A stretch of 64,000 nt of DNA from Vicia villosa. Its lineage: Eukaryota; Streptophyta; Magnoliopsida; Fabales; Fabaceae. Location of the stretch: contig NC_081185.1 in the NCBI RefSeq assembly GCF_029867415.1, positions 109,076,413 to 109,140,412 on the forward strand, read 5' to 3'. Below the pieces are notes generated by a model. That model worked only from the letters and a program-made list of their open reading frames with translations, did no database searches and was not told the DNA's origin. Numbering within the stretch: the stretch's first letter is position 1; every line of letters starts with the position of its first letter. Position numbers and translations under genes: made by a program. Below are positions 1 to 47,890 of this stretch, piece after piece.

Positions 1-316
1 CAATTAGTATTTGAAAGTTCAAATCTGCAGAATACTTATATGATGATTCTCCCAATAGAAAAGGAAATAATCTTGCAAATTGTTTTTTCCTGATATAATG
101 TTTTTTCCTGATAGAATGCAAGAATGATTAGTATTGAAGAACACTTTGCTAACGATGATAGTACAAGGTAATAGTGACTAAATATTGACTAATAATTAAC
201 AAGGCATATTAGAATTCAATTAGTATTTGAAAGTTCAAATCTGCAGAATACTTATATGATGATTCTCCCAATAGAAAAGGAAATAATCTTGCAAATTGTT
301 TTTTCCTGATATAATG
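1..316. repeat. 100-bp direct duplication in the last visible BEACH intron
   Basis: Bases 1-100 recur at 217-316 with no visible mismatch (offset 216), beginning CAATTAGTATTTGAAAGTTC. The 116-bp spacer includes a second TTTTTTCCTGATA motif, as if replication slipped. The left copy may begin before the window. It lies inside an intron and has no coding capacity. Confidence 0.9.
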
Positions 317-414
317 CTTTCTAATGGAATATAAATATGATGAATGTAATTTAGCAATTTAAAGTGAGACTAATGTAAAATGGTAATTTTATCTTTGACA
401 TCTTAATCATGTAC

Positions 415-35990
<35,576 letters not shown>

Positions 35991-36499
35991 TATGGATACT
36001 GATGTCTGCGATTTGGCCCCATTTCTTAATTCTTTCTTACCGATATACTCAGTTGTCAACTCCGGCTTGGTCTTCAAACCAAGTTCATTTCTTATTCTTA
36101 ATTCTTAATTTTTATTTAATTAGACAATACTTGAATATGAGAGATTATTTACATTTTTTAGTATAATCATTTCGTATAAGTTTTTTAAGTCATTAGTTGA
36201 ATTTGTATGAAATTTAGCATTTTTTTAATTAGTGTTCACTTTGTAAAATAAATATATAGAAAATTGGTTTTTATCTCATTGATACGACTCTCGGGAAAGA
36301 AGTTGGTTTCTCTATTAAGATCGGCGTAAAATGTTATGTTTTTAGGAAAAAGAAGAGAAAATTTATTCGATCCTCATGTCTAAGTTCAATATTTCTTAGC
36401 CTTGTTTAGAAGAATCGATCATCGAGCAAGATCAATCTATTGGTATCCCAAAAATAAAAATAAAAAACATTTGTTGAAGCTTTTATCGAATGTGTGTGA

Positions 36500-37160
36500 C
36501 ATACCCTTATATGAGTTACGTCAACCATGTCTCAAAAGAGATAGGTTAGTGATTGAAATACCTTAAGATGGTACATGACTGGGGTGGATGCATGTAAGCA
36601 TAATCTTCATGTATGTATAGTTTCGCCTAAGGAAAGTACGACTTTGATAATGGTTGCCTTGAAGAAGAAGTTATCGCCATTATAAAATGGTTTACAAAGT
36701 GGTGCATCGCTTCCTTAAGGAAGATTTATTACAAGTTTTAATTTTCTTCGTTGAATGGTGTAAGGAGAGTTAGGTCTTCACCTTCCTAGAGTCTAGACCA
36801 AGGGTATCTAAAATGGTTTGCGTGGACAAGGGATTTCAATCCAATCGGCAAAAGAATTTTTCAAACCAAGTTAAAGTTAGGCTTTATGGCCTTTCTCAAG
36901 AGTATTGGATGTTTCACATCCTTTTTGCCATAGCTAGTAGTGTTGGTACTCCAATCTACACATGTGTTATTACTTCCAAACCTATGTTTGATATGACATT
37001 TGGTCATTTTGCCAGAGTGTTTGTTGAAATGGGTATAACTCGAACCTTAAGGCACAGAGTATTGGTGGAAAGGAAAAAAATTGTATTTTTTGTGGAATTA
37101 GACTATGAAAACATACATGTGTTTCTGCTCATATTACAGCATGATTGGTTATGACACAAA
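36500..37160 (+). pseudogene. LINE ORF1-like (DUF4283) relic
   Basis: Degenerate plus-strand frames contain KVRLYGLSQEYWMFHILFAI, ASSVGTPIYTCVITSKPMFD, FGHFARVFVEMGITRTLRHR and VFFVELDYEN, the conserved middle of the plant DUF4283/zinc-knuckle protein that is ORF1 of many plant L1-type LINEs. The zinc knuckle that should follow (CxHC) is lost at an early stop. Decayed collinear sequence extends to about 37700. No reverse transcriptase is attached. Confidence 0.7.
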
Positions 37161-38024
37161 ATTTTATTATAGCAAGACACGGAAGAATTAAGAAGGTCAG
37201 GTTTAAAAGAATAAATCCAAGCAAAAGATAAAGTCAACCAATATGTTTGTTCATGTCAAAGATGGTAGACAAGGAAAAAATCATAAAATGGAATACGCAA
37301 ACAAAGAAAATGGCCACATAATAGATGCATCAATTGAGGCTGAAGGAGGCCCGGTTCAGTTGGAAGACCTTACCTTACTTGCATCCCAAAACAATACATA
37401 ACCACAACCTACATATAAAGAAACTGAGGTGTAACACCTCAATAGTTTTGAGGATTTGGCAAATCAAGACTCAGACAAGTTAGAACTTGTCTTAGATGAT
37501 GAAAGCTCTCGAGGGTCTGAGTTAGTAGATGCCGCTCAATTTCAAATGGATGATGAGAGAGTTAGTAAGGATGACGAGGAAGCTACTATACAGGATACGA
37601 CAAAGTCAAATATCCACTTCCTTAAAGAATCTTGGGCATACATCTCTAAAAAAAGATGAACGCGTGCACATCGTGGAAGCAGTTTATAAGGAAACTTCTT
37701 TTAAAACAATCATTTTTAAAGTCTAACAAGAGAGCATATTCTGCAACTTCTCGCATAAATAAATACTCCACTAGGTTTAAGGGCGGTACTTCCAAACGTT
37801 CCTGATGAAGTGTTTATACTAGAACAAAAGGGGTACATCCAATCAACCCTCTAAGTGGCTCTTAAATTTTTTTTAACTTCCAACAAACTTGATATAGTTA
37901 TAACAGGGGAGCCTTAGATGTCATTTAGTGACTTTCCAACGAGTTGGATTAAAAGATTGGGCCTTAAACCGCTTCCCTCAACATCAATGACAGTTTGACT
38001 CATAATATATAGTGAATTTATGAT

Positions 38025-38900
38025 TTAGAACTCACCCTTACCATCCTGGATTGTGACGACCAGACTGTGGCTTTTTTCTATTTCCAATTGAAGAAAACCT
38101 TGAGCTACTAATCTTGTTTTATGTCTTACTATCGACCCATCAACATTGTGTTTCAACTTGAACACCCACTTTACTTCAATAGCCTTTGTATGTGTTGGCA
38201 ATTCGACTAACTCCCATGTGTTGTTTCTTTCGATTGCATGTAACTCTTCGACCATAGCTAACTTCCACTATTGAATCTTTAAAGCCTCGCTATAGTAGAT
38301 TGTTTCAGCACCTGCAAGTAAAGAAAAATGAATTAATTCTCCATCTGGGGTGACTTCATCATCACCAACCACTTCAAAATCTTGAAGTCTAATTGGAAGA
38401 ACTTTACTTTGTTAAGGTCTTTGACTAGTTTCAGCCACAGCCTCTTCGACTTCGAGTGTGTCAGGAATGTCAGTAACTGCTTCAACTTCAACTTCATATG
38501 GATTCTCAACAATTCCTTCAACTTCATCAGTTTCTTCGTCGAAGTCAGAGCCTATCAATGGCTTGTTAAATGAATTATTAGAATTCAATCCCAGGAAGAA
38601 TTTTCATCAACCACAATATCTCGACTCAACACAATCTTCTCATTAATTGGATTGAATAACCTGTATACATCAGTTTTCTGATATTCTACCAAAACCATAG
38701 GTTCACTCTTGTCACCAAGCTTCCTTCTTCCTGCATCAAGAATATGCATGTAACACATAGAGCCAAACACATTCAAATAACTTATTGATGGTCGTTTTCC
38801 ACTCTACACTTCTTCAGGAACCTTGTTCTTCAATATCTTGGTAGGGCACCTGTTCAGGATATGAACTGTAGGATTTTGGCAGATTCTTCTGCCAAAGTAA
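38025..38900 (-). pseudogene. Ty1-copia pol fragment (integrase end to RT start)
   Basis: Minus-strand frames give VHILNRCPTKILKNKVPEEV, a stop, then YLNVFGSMCYMHILDAGRRK, YQKTDVYRLFNPINEKIVLS, and after shifts the RT entry MVEELHAIERNNTWELVELP, AIEVKWVFKLKHNVDGSIVR, HKTRLVAQGF. The order and spacing are those of copia pol, but stops and frameshifts are frequent and no LTR was found. It abuts the MULE relic at about 38.9 kb. Confidence 0.8.
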
Positions 38901-38944
38901 ATAAAAAAGAAAGGCGCATATAATATACTGAAGAAATCATGAAT

Positions 38945-41131
38945 TTACTGGCACGTCGGATTCGGAACTTTCAGACCAATAGGTGTCAGAGGCGGTTTGC
39001 TAATGCGAGCTCCTTTGTTTGAACTTTTTTGAGATTTAGGAGTAGGTGAGTCAGGAAAGAGTTTGTCGATGTGCTCACAATATGAAGGAGGCCGTGTATT
39101 CGAGTTATAATTCGGCGTATGCTTCACTTTCTTCGGAGCACCCTTTGTCTTAATCGGTTGGGACAGCGGTTTCATGTCGCTTGTTTATGGAAATCCAATC
39201 TTCCGCAATTGTTCTTTGATGTAAAGTTTCATGTTGTCACCGGCCTTTGAAAACCTCTCTTATATCGCCTCCAATTCGGAAGTAATAGAGATATTCAATT
39301 TTTCTCCTTCGATACAACCATCATCATCAAAACTAAGTCTCTTCCAATGAGGAGTGACTTCATCCATTCTTAATGGCTCACCTAATCTCACCTTTTTAGC
39401 AATAACACAAGCACACGGAAGACCATATGTGCTAGTAATAGTGCAACCATACTTTGCACTATCGCCTCCAAAAGTTTCACCTTGTTTTGCCTCGTGATAG
39501 ATATAGTTCAATCCGGCCCGAGACATATTGTCGATCAACTGAGAGTAAAGGATGTTGTCCTCAAATCGATGCTCCAACACCGTAATGCTCCGACCGAATG
39601 AGGTTTGTATCTAGTTGTGTTGGTTCGAAATCATGAGATTTATGGTGTCCTAACCTCGACACAAATCACCTTTGCTATTACACAACCAATTTTTCAAAGT
39701 AGCATGTGCCGACTCGACTCTATTGGTGGTTATCTTCCCAAGGTGTCTGACATTATCAGTCCATGCACAAACAAATGTCTCCTTCACCTTGCCAAGAATT
39801 GTGCTTTCAACGCATTTCGATAAATCGGGATATGTTTCACATATTTTTTGAAATTGCAATACAGTATCGGCATACAATTCTTTTGTCGAAGAACTTGCAA
39901 TACGAGCTCATGCATCCATTATTTGGTCAAAAACCACTCCGGGCTTCACCGGTTTCCCACCTTCGGTCTCTACTTGTTTCGTCCCCACAACGGGTTTAAC
40001 CTTACTTCTCACATTATATGATATGTGATATCAGCAAAGTAATGCATCAGAAGAAGGAAATACCTTTGAAACCGCATTCATTAAAGCGGGATCGCGGTCC
40101 GTAACAATCGTCTTAGGCATCTCGACTTGTTTCTTCAAAAGTGAGCGAAACACCTCCAATGCCCACCTAAAATTATCTTCTTTTTCAGACTCCAAAAAAT
40201 CAAAACCAACGGCAAATGTATTCTCGGTGGATGTAACATCGACCATCTCAAATAATGAGAGTCGATAATTGTTGGTCTTGTAGGTAGAATCAAGAAGGAA
40301 CACTGTCGGGAGAGTGTTGAACAACTTTATCGAATCTAGATGAGTCCAAAAAATATCTCGGACCATAACCTCATCATTGCAAGTTCTGTACCGCGACACG
40401 TATTTGTTAGCATCCAACATTTTCAACAATTGTTGCATCTCACTCCTATCTCCCCTACCCGCCTTATTATTGCAGTACCGTTGATTATACACTTGCCTTA
40501 TATTCGATACGTTGTCGGGTTCTTTCTTTTTCAATGTGGCAAGTATATTTTTTAGTTGGACAAGATTCAATGACATGTCTTTAATACATGTCTTCTCTTC
40601 CAGATTGAGCCGACATACACTAGGATGTCCTTGTAATTTTGTGTACAAATCATGATTATGCAAACCACAAATAACATAGAATCTCCACTTCTTGCTAGCC
40701 AACATGTAACAACAGATTTTAAATGGACACTCACATTTTTTAGTACCCTTGTAGTCTCTTTTAAAATTCTTTAGAGGAGGATGGTATTTCCCGCTTCTTT
40801 CACACAACATTGTTACAAACATGTTTCTTTTTGTCGTACCATTATCCAATCTTTCTATTACCACTCTAAAACCAAGGTTAGTTGCATTCCTACGAATCCA
40901 TGTTAGCATGCTTTCACGATCATCAAAGTCTTGTTTGCTACTAAAGTCACCTTCGACATCTATCACCTTTGCGACTACCCCATCAACACCCGTACAAACA
41001 TCGACTAAAAGAGCTAATTCTCTTGAAGTATTATCGGGGTGCACCATACCTATTTGCAAACATTTGCCAAAATAACACAGAATTACAATACAATTGGAAA
41101 AAACAACTCTGAGATTGTTCCATAGATGCAT
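38945..41131 (-). pseudogene. Broken MULE transposase (FAR1/MURA-like)
   Basis: A mostly open 366-codon block (41131-40031) contains a FAR1-type zinc-binding region (CECPFKICCYMLASKKWRFY, then CGLHNHDL) and the MULE transposase core with catalytic aspartates in VFLLDSTYKTNNYRLSL and TIVTDRDPALMNAV. It then hits a stop in ALLC*YH. Reading continues past a second stop (MDA*AR at about 39907) into VRHLGKITTNRVESAHATLK, a SWIM-like CxC (TYGLPCACVIAKK) and a basic Pro/Ser tail ending at 38945. At least two in-frame stops and further breaks make it a pseudogene. The tail resembles legume MULE proteins that continue into an OTU-like domain, which is missing here. Confidence 0.85.
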
Positions 41132-41613
41132 CTACGAAAGTGTTATTCCTCAACACGTTTCGTAGATACATCTACGGAAGCAGCGTAACTTTTTTCCATA
41201 GAAATTTGATGCATAATGTGAACAATGTAGTGGTTGAAGATGAATATTTACCTGAAATTCAGACTCCTCTCGCTCTCTTTGATTTGTTGCACAAAGAAGT
41301 TTGAGTCTTAGAGTGAAATAAGGTATTGATGATGTAGGGTTTTTAGGGTGTGAAATATGGAGAGTTTGAAGAAACGAAACAATGAGGGGAGTGATGATGC
41401 TGGTTCAAACTATAACAGATGCTTCCGTAGATGCATTTACGGAATAACATGGCGCTAAGCCAGTCTGTAGATGCACATACGGAACAATCCATGAGTTGAA
41501 TTTATGTGTATTTTTTCTCATATTCACTAGTTTATTATACTTTTGTAGATGTACCTACGAAAGGAATTTAATTTTTTGAAAAAAATGTGCTTCTAAAAAT
41601 ACATCTACGAAAA
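41118..41613. repeat. Array of about six degenerate 20-bp palindromes upstream of the MULE ORF
   Basis: Copies of a palindrome near TTCCGTAGATGCATCTACGG occur at 41118-41140, 41157-41180, 41423-41444, 41464-41484, 41541-41563 and 41592-41613; a seventh weak match is at about 41652. Each is individually near-palindromic, with variation at the centre (GATGCAT, GATACAT, GATGTAC). They cover the 5' flank of the transposase and probably belong to the element end. Confidence 0.75.
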
Positions 41614-41989
41614 TAAAGGGCATAAATAAAATTTATTTCGTGTGGTATAAGAGATCTACGAGGTGCATCGAAAAATTGTCTAAATAAATAATCATATAAA
41701 AAAATCTTTCAAAAATATATTTAGACAAAAAAACTATTTTTTTATAAGCAAAATTTACTCAAACTCGATACAACAAGACAACAAGCTTAATTAAAGTTTA
41801 GAAAATTTAAAGAATAATCAACCAATTTTGACAAAAAAAAAAAAGAAAAGATTATAATAAACCGCGTTTTAATGTTGGATTGAGAAACTTTCATTCTGAC
41901 AGCCATGTTTACAGCTCACATGCACACCACTCCCACAATTTCAACAATTTATGTAAACTAATCTATTAAAATAAAAAATCTCACTGTAA

Positions 41990-41997
41990 TTTATAAA
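41990..41997 (+). promoter_or_regulatory. Putative TATA box of the phytocyanin gene
   Basis: TTTATAAA, 77 bp upstream of the ATG at 42074, followed by a CA-rich leader. Position and context fit a plant core promoter; the transcription start is inferred near 42025. Confidence 0.55.
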
Positions 41998-42073
41998 CCC
42001 CATCAAACAAAATTCACATTTTAAGTCTAATATTATCTACAGTCTTCACAAAATCACAACATCTCCTCTCACA

Positions 42074-42793
42074 ATGCCCAAAAGATCACCACCACCAATG
42101 ACACCATATCTCACGGCACTCCTCCTACTCACCACCATCTCCGCCGCATCCGCCGCAACCGAATATAAAAACCACACCGTAGGCGGCACCTCCGGCTGGT
42201 TCTTCAACTCAACCACCAACACTTCCGCCACAAACTACTCCTCTTGGGCTTCCACTCAAACCTTCAACCTCGGCGATTATCTCAGTAAGCTCAATCTCTC
42301 TCTATCGATCTTCAAATTCATCATTATAAAAAATTTAAAAATAATCTAATTTCATTTCTCAGTTTTCAACACGAACTCAAATCAGAGTGTGGTTCTCACC
42401 TACAACAACACCGTTTACTTGAACTGCACCGCCGATGATTCCGATAACGGAACATTCATATACAACAGCGGAACTTTCAACCAGACGTTGACTATTCCCG
42501 TTCCGTTGACTATTGTGGGACCCAACTACTTCTTCTCCGACACTAGCGACGGTGTTCAGTGTCAGCACGGATTGGCGTTTGAGATCCAGGTTCAGCGTGG
42601 TTTGGGCTTACCGCCGAGTCTAAATCAGCCTCCTCCGCCGCCGTATAAGGAGCCGCCTGGTCCTGATAGTGCTGAATCTCCGACAGTTGCGGTGGCGGAT
42701 GTGCCAAAAAATGGCGCGTTTGTGAAACGTGTTGACGTGCGCGTGGTGGTTTATGGGTTGGGTGTAGTGATGGTGTTGCTGCAATTTTGGTGA
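42074..42793 (+). CDS. Phytocyanin / early nodulin-like GPI-anchored protein, 2 exons
   Basis: Exon 1 is 42074-42284 and exon 2 is 42363-42793 (GT-AG intron of 78 bp, phase 1), giving 213 aa. Residues 1-28 form a signal peptide (LLLLTTISAASA, cleavage before TEYK). The phytocyanin domain spans about 30-150, with SGWFFN, FNLGDYLIFN, a Cys in VYLNCTADDS and the C-terminal QCQHGLAFEIQV strand. The usual copper-ligand His near the first Cys is not at its expected place (VVLTYNNTVYLNC) and the YFxC position is FFSDT, so type-1 copper binding is doubtful, as in early nodulin-like proteins. Nine N-glycosylation sequons lie in about 85 residues. A Pro-rich linker (PPPPPYKEPPGP) and a hydrophobic tail (VVYGLGVVMVLLQFW) suggest a GPI anchor in the plasma membrane or wall. 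Confidence 0.88.
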
Positions 42794-43256
42794 GGCATTG
42801 GGATAAGTTTCACGCGGCTTTTTACATTTGAGTTCATTTTTAGATGGACAATATATTTATTCGATAGAATTTGTTTTTGTTTTTATTTTAGATTTTATTT
42901 ATATATTTTATTTGAGTTTTTTTTGTGGGACAGAGTTTAATTATCATTCTTTTTTGCATTTGTTATTGACAACTTTTATCTGATTTGTAGTTAGTTATGT
43001 ATTCGAGTTACTCCTTTTGATCATATTATAAATATACAAGAATAATATACTTTATTTTGTGTCATGTAACAAAGTAGTACAAATTTTAAGTGTATTTATT
43101 ATGAAATGGAAAATGCTAAAAATTTCGAATAAAGTGCAACAAGAAAGTCAAGAAAATGACACGTCATGTTGTAATTAGATGAACCATTTTGATAACCACT
43201 ATTAATTTTCTACGGCCAAATAACCACCCAAGTCCCAACTAACCATGTATAGTATT

Positions 43257-44005
43257 CTCTCTACTAGTAAACTACCCGTGCGGACTATCCGTGCTGCCGC
43301 ACGGGTACATTTATCAAAAACATTTGTGTGAATTTAACTAATCGTGTTCCGTTACAAATAAGAATTGTTAATTAAAATAAAATGGTTAATTAATTGATAG
43401 TGCCCCGTGAGAAAAATAGAAAATTTTGACATTTTAAAATAAGAATTTTGTGTCTCAAAAAAGTATAATGTCAACTAAAACAAAATATGTATTTTGTTCA
43501 TAGTGATCCGTGAGAAAAGTAGAAATCTTGACATGTGAAAATAATTTTTTTAATAATTATGAATCATTTTGATATTTGAAATTTTTTTTTTAATAATTAT
43601 GTTAATTCAATTTATTAAAATTGTGAGCGAAAAAATTAAAATAAAAGTGAAAATATTGGAGAGAAAAATGCAAGAGAGAAAGAGAGAGAAAAATAAGTAG
43701 AAATGAAATGAAAAATAAATGTGGAGAGAGAAGTGAGATAGAATAAGAATAGTGTAAGAAAAATAAGAAAATAAATATGAATAAGAAAGTTGAAATGTAA
43801 GAAAGTAAGTGTAAGAAAAAGAAATGTGGTGGGAAATTTGAAATTTGAATGAAAAGAAGAAAAGGAAAAGGTGAGGATATGTGGGAAGTGTAGAAAAATA
43901 GTTGGTTTATGAAATGACCAAACTAACCCTTGAGTAGAAATTAGTTAAAAAGGAAGGGCAATAATGTAATTGTGCAGGACTATTGTTTTGATTGCTAGAT
44001 AGTAG
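43257..44005. mobile_element. Helitron-like noncoding element (tentative)
   Basis: Starts TCTCTACTAGTAAACTACCC and holds a perfect 10-bp inverted repeat, ACCCGTGCGG at 43274-43283 and CCGCACGGGT at 43297-43306. Plant Helitrons often begin this way. The far end near 43995-44005 (TTGCTAGATAGTAGAT) partly mirrors the start, and no clear CTRR terminus with hairpin was established, so a TIR element remains possible. The interior is AT/GA-rich and noncoding. Confidence 0.45.
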
Positions 44006-44069
44006 ATGTCATAAACTATAGGTGATTTTTCAGAAGAAAAAAAATTGTCCTAAATTATGTAAGTTATTT

Positions 44070-44500
44070 TACCATTTCCAACCTCCAACTTTCATTTTTT
44101 TCCATTTCCAACCTCTATTTCTAATCTCCATTTTTAATCTCTATCTTCAACTTTCAATCTCCATTTCTTTTTTCATTTCTAACCTCCAACCATTATTCTT
44201 TTTCATTTCCAACCTCCATTTTTTCTTCAACTCCAACCTCCATCTTCAACCATCAACCTCTATCTCTAATCTCCATCTTCAACCTCAATTTTCAACCTTC
44301 AACTTCAACCTCCAACTCTATCTCCAACCTCTATCTTCAATCTCCACCTTAAACCTCTAATCTCCATTTTTCTTCATCTCCAACCTCCAACCTCCATTTT
44401 TTCTTCTCTAACCTCTAATATCTATCTCCAATCTCCATCTCTAATCTCTTTCTTCAACCTCCAACCTCTATCTCCTAACTTCTATATTTAACTTCCTTTT
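44070..44500 (+). repeat. Pyrimidine-rich degenerate minisatellite
   Basis: About 430 bp built almost only from short units of the type CCAACCTCCA, TCTTCAACC and CTCCATCT, nearly free of G on this strand (dozens of AACCTC/ATCTCC words). The resulting open frame (Phe/Leu/Ser/Asn-rich) is a by-product of the repeat. A strongly strand-asymmetric polypyrimidine tract. Confidence 0.85.
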
Positions 44501-45754
44501 TATGATCATGAAAAGAACTAATATATTTGCATAGAAGGTATTAATGACATATAAGTTTGTTTTTCTCTTTCTATTGTAGTTTATGATCGTTAATTTTGTA
44601 CTTGTTCATTCTTACTTGGAATGGTACTTTCATGAAATGTTTTAGCAATAATTGATTATTTTTCTTTTCAATTTGAACAATATAAATTATTGGTTTGTGT
44701 TGGATATAATTCAACTTTTCCATGATACACAATATTAAAGAAAAATCAACTCAAATATAATGCAATTAAGCTTATGTATTCAATTAAGTTTAAATAGTTA
44801 GTCCATCCCTGTAAGGTGGCGAATTTTTTTTCGTCCCTCTATCTCCATCTTCCATCTATCTTGTTTTTTCGTCCCTGTATCTTTTTCATCCATGTATTTT
44901 TTGTACCTCTATCTTGTTGCTCTTAAAGAAGGAAACACCATGGCTATTGTTGAAGATATTACTTGATAAAGCTTATTTATAGACACCATCATCAGGATAG
45001 ACACCATCATCAGAGATTTTTTGACTAGAGATCGTCAAGGATTCTATTGAATGCCGCTTGACATTAGGTGTTATACTAGAAGAGATTGACTTTGACATCT
45101 TGATCTCACAAATAAAAACATATTGATCATCTTAACATAACATCTTGATCATCACTTCAGACGAGGATTTCACATTATAATGTTGTTATCATCAAAATTA
45201 TTATGGATATATAACTACTTCAAACACTGTACCTGCAACCACATAGATCCACAGACGGTGTCTAGCAAAGTTATATCAAGTCTGATCACTAAAAAAATAA
45301 AGTTTCACAGAAAGTGCCAAATCAATGATGAATCAAGCAGAGAAATTTGAATCTTCGAAGTTGTACAAGAGAGGAAAAAAATAGTGTTAAGTGCATTGTA
45401 AAAGTATAAGAGTAACTGCTAAGATATTAAGGCATCTCTCACACACTGTTGTTTTTAAAACCTCTCTAATTTTATAAAATCACTTGAATTTTTTTTATGA
45501 GATTACCTAATTGGTTACTAACTTGGTTAAACCTTAATGAGTGATTTTTGCACTAAATAATCAATTAAATACACAAGGATTAATTGCTCAACATTTTTTG
45601 TAACACCACCTTTAGATTGTTTAAATAAGTTTCTAACTGATTAGTGACGTTGGCTTTGAAAAACTTTAGTATTTGACCTATTAATTAATGAACCGTAAGT
45701 CTTATTGGTTAGATACATTGAAAATCATATATATCATTTTTTTTAGACATATTT

Positions 45755-45899
<145 letters not shown>

Positions 45900-46749
45900 T
45901 TCTCCTTAATTCCAAAAACAATAGAATTTGATTTGAATCTCTTCTTTCTTGCTTTCTACTCGCTTTTTATTCTTTCACTAAAGTTGTTCTGTTTTTGAGA
46001 TTATTCTTATAAATTTGACTCTTAAGATTATTCTAGTAAAGATCATTGTTTAGCTGTTAAGATTGGCTAATTACAACATCTAATTTGTTTGTGAGCTCGC
46101 TCTGTTAAAAGTTCTATTTGATTTAATCGATCAAGATGTGTAAAATTTCTCATTAATTGTAAGAAGATTCATGTACATATTCTCAAAAGCTCAAAATTTT
46201 TTATTAGTGGAACTCTGAAAAAAAATTCTTTAAAATATGAATAGACAACGTGGTTAAGCAAAACATGTATAAATCCTGGTGCAAATCATTATCTCTTTAT
46301 CTTTTGCTATTTAAATTTTATTATTCTCTATTTTTTTCTTGTATATTTCTGAATCGTCTGCTTTATCTCTAAAGTAACATATTATTTTTTAGATTTTCTT
46401 TTTAAAGTTAATCTTAATTTCTAAAATTTTTTATATTTATTATATTTATATAATATAATTTTATATATTTATTATATTAAATAGATAAATGTTAACTTGT
46501 ACATTTAAGAAACATTTAACAATGGTAATATATAAATATTTTATCATACAAAGTTTAAGATTTATTTTTTTGAAGTCAAAATCTTGATATCTTTAATAGA
46601 ATTTTATATTTTATATTTGAGTTTTTGAATTTCTGACAATTTTGTAAGATTAAATAAAATAATATATTATTTAATTATTTGTTTTTAGTTTTTTTACAAA
46701 ACATACAATTATAATTCAATTTTATGTAGAATTTATTGGGCGGTTGGTT

Positions 46750-47085
46750 TTAGCTTTAAAAAAAATAAATTTTTTCTTTGTATTTCTAAAAATTAATTTT
46801 ACAATTTTTTTTATAAATATTATTAAAAATATTTATATTCGTTTTTTTTTTAAATTGAAAGATTAATTTAGACATCTTATAATATAAACATATATTATTA
46901 AAGATTAAAACATAGTCGAAAACTCGAATCACAATTGTTTTAAAAAAATTGTATTTAAAAAACTCTAACTTTTATGAAAAGCTATTTGTAATAGTTTCAA
47001 AATTAAATAATTTTTTAAAATTTTGATATCCAAATAAAATTTGAATAAAATTATAAAATATTTAAAGTAACATTTTAAGAATAAT
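46750..47085. repeat. AT-rich dispersed repeat, copy 2
   Basis: Collinear with 31719-32035 in the same orientation (TTCTTTGTATTTCT, then TTTTTTAAAATTTTGATATC). The surrounding 46.0-47.5 kb is very AT-rich with no gene or other element seen. Confidence 0.6.
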
Positions 47086-47875
47086 TATTAAAATAAAATT
47101 TTCATTTAAAGTTTTTTACAAATTTTTTTTACACAAAATTATAATACATTGTAAAAATTATTTAAAAAAAATAAAAAACAAACAGGTTCAATTATCGATA
47201 AAACTTAGTATGGATAATTGAATGCAAATGGTGTAGTATTACATAACCACAGTATCCAAATAATGCTACGGTGCTTTTCAATTTTTTATTATATTAAATT
47301 TTAAGTTAGTGTATATTGTGTGATTAGTGAGACCCATTTTAAAGTTTTAGATGGGTAGTATAGATATTTACAAATTTTAATTAGGTGGTTTAAATAATTC
47401 AGAAGTGTGAAATAATATATTATATTAAGTGGGTCCATTTATACCACCAAATTGGATGGTATGGATGTGAATGCTCTTATATCTGTATATTTCTTGACTC
47501 TGTTGTAGTAACATAGAAGAAATCAAAATTATTTAAATTTAAAATAAGAGAAGTGAGTTAAAATGGAGGAAGGAAAATTGTTTGAGAGAAGCGTGTTTTG
47601 AATACAAATTTTGCTGTTTTGGTAATGAATAAAAATGGTTCAGTTTAATTAGTGACAATAACTAGTATTAATATTAATAATAATTGACATACCAAAATGA
47701 AAGTTGCAATGCAAAAAAGAGAGAAATGAAAATGCCGAAAAAAACCCAACGGTGAAGGTGATTATTGATGTTGATCGATTTTCATTCCAATCTTGCGTCG
47801 GAAGAAACAAAACAACCTTCAATTCAATCAACGTTACACTCACCACATTACAGTTACGAAGCACATTCACTCAGA

Positions 47876-47890
47876 GAGAGAGAGAGAGAA
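47876..47890 (+). promoter_or_regulatory. GA-repeat in the SMP-C2 gene leader region
   Basis: (GA)7-8 about 200 bp upstream of the ATG, in a likely 5'UTR or proximal promoter. GA tracts are common plant core-promoter/UTR elements bound by GAGA-type factors; use here is inferred. Confidence 0.35.

Noticed and set aside
40340..40555. Plus-strand frames opposite the MULE transposase
   Set aside because: Antisense shadows of a recognised transposase reading frame.
44022..44360. 112-codon Phe/Leu/Asn-rich frame that looks membrane-like
   Set aside because: Produced by the pyrimidine-rich minisatellite; no start context, splice or family support.
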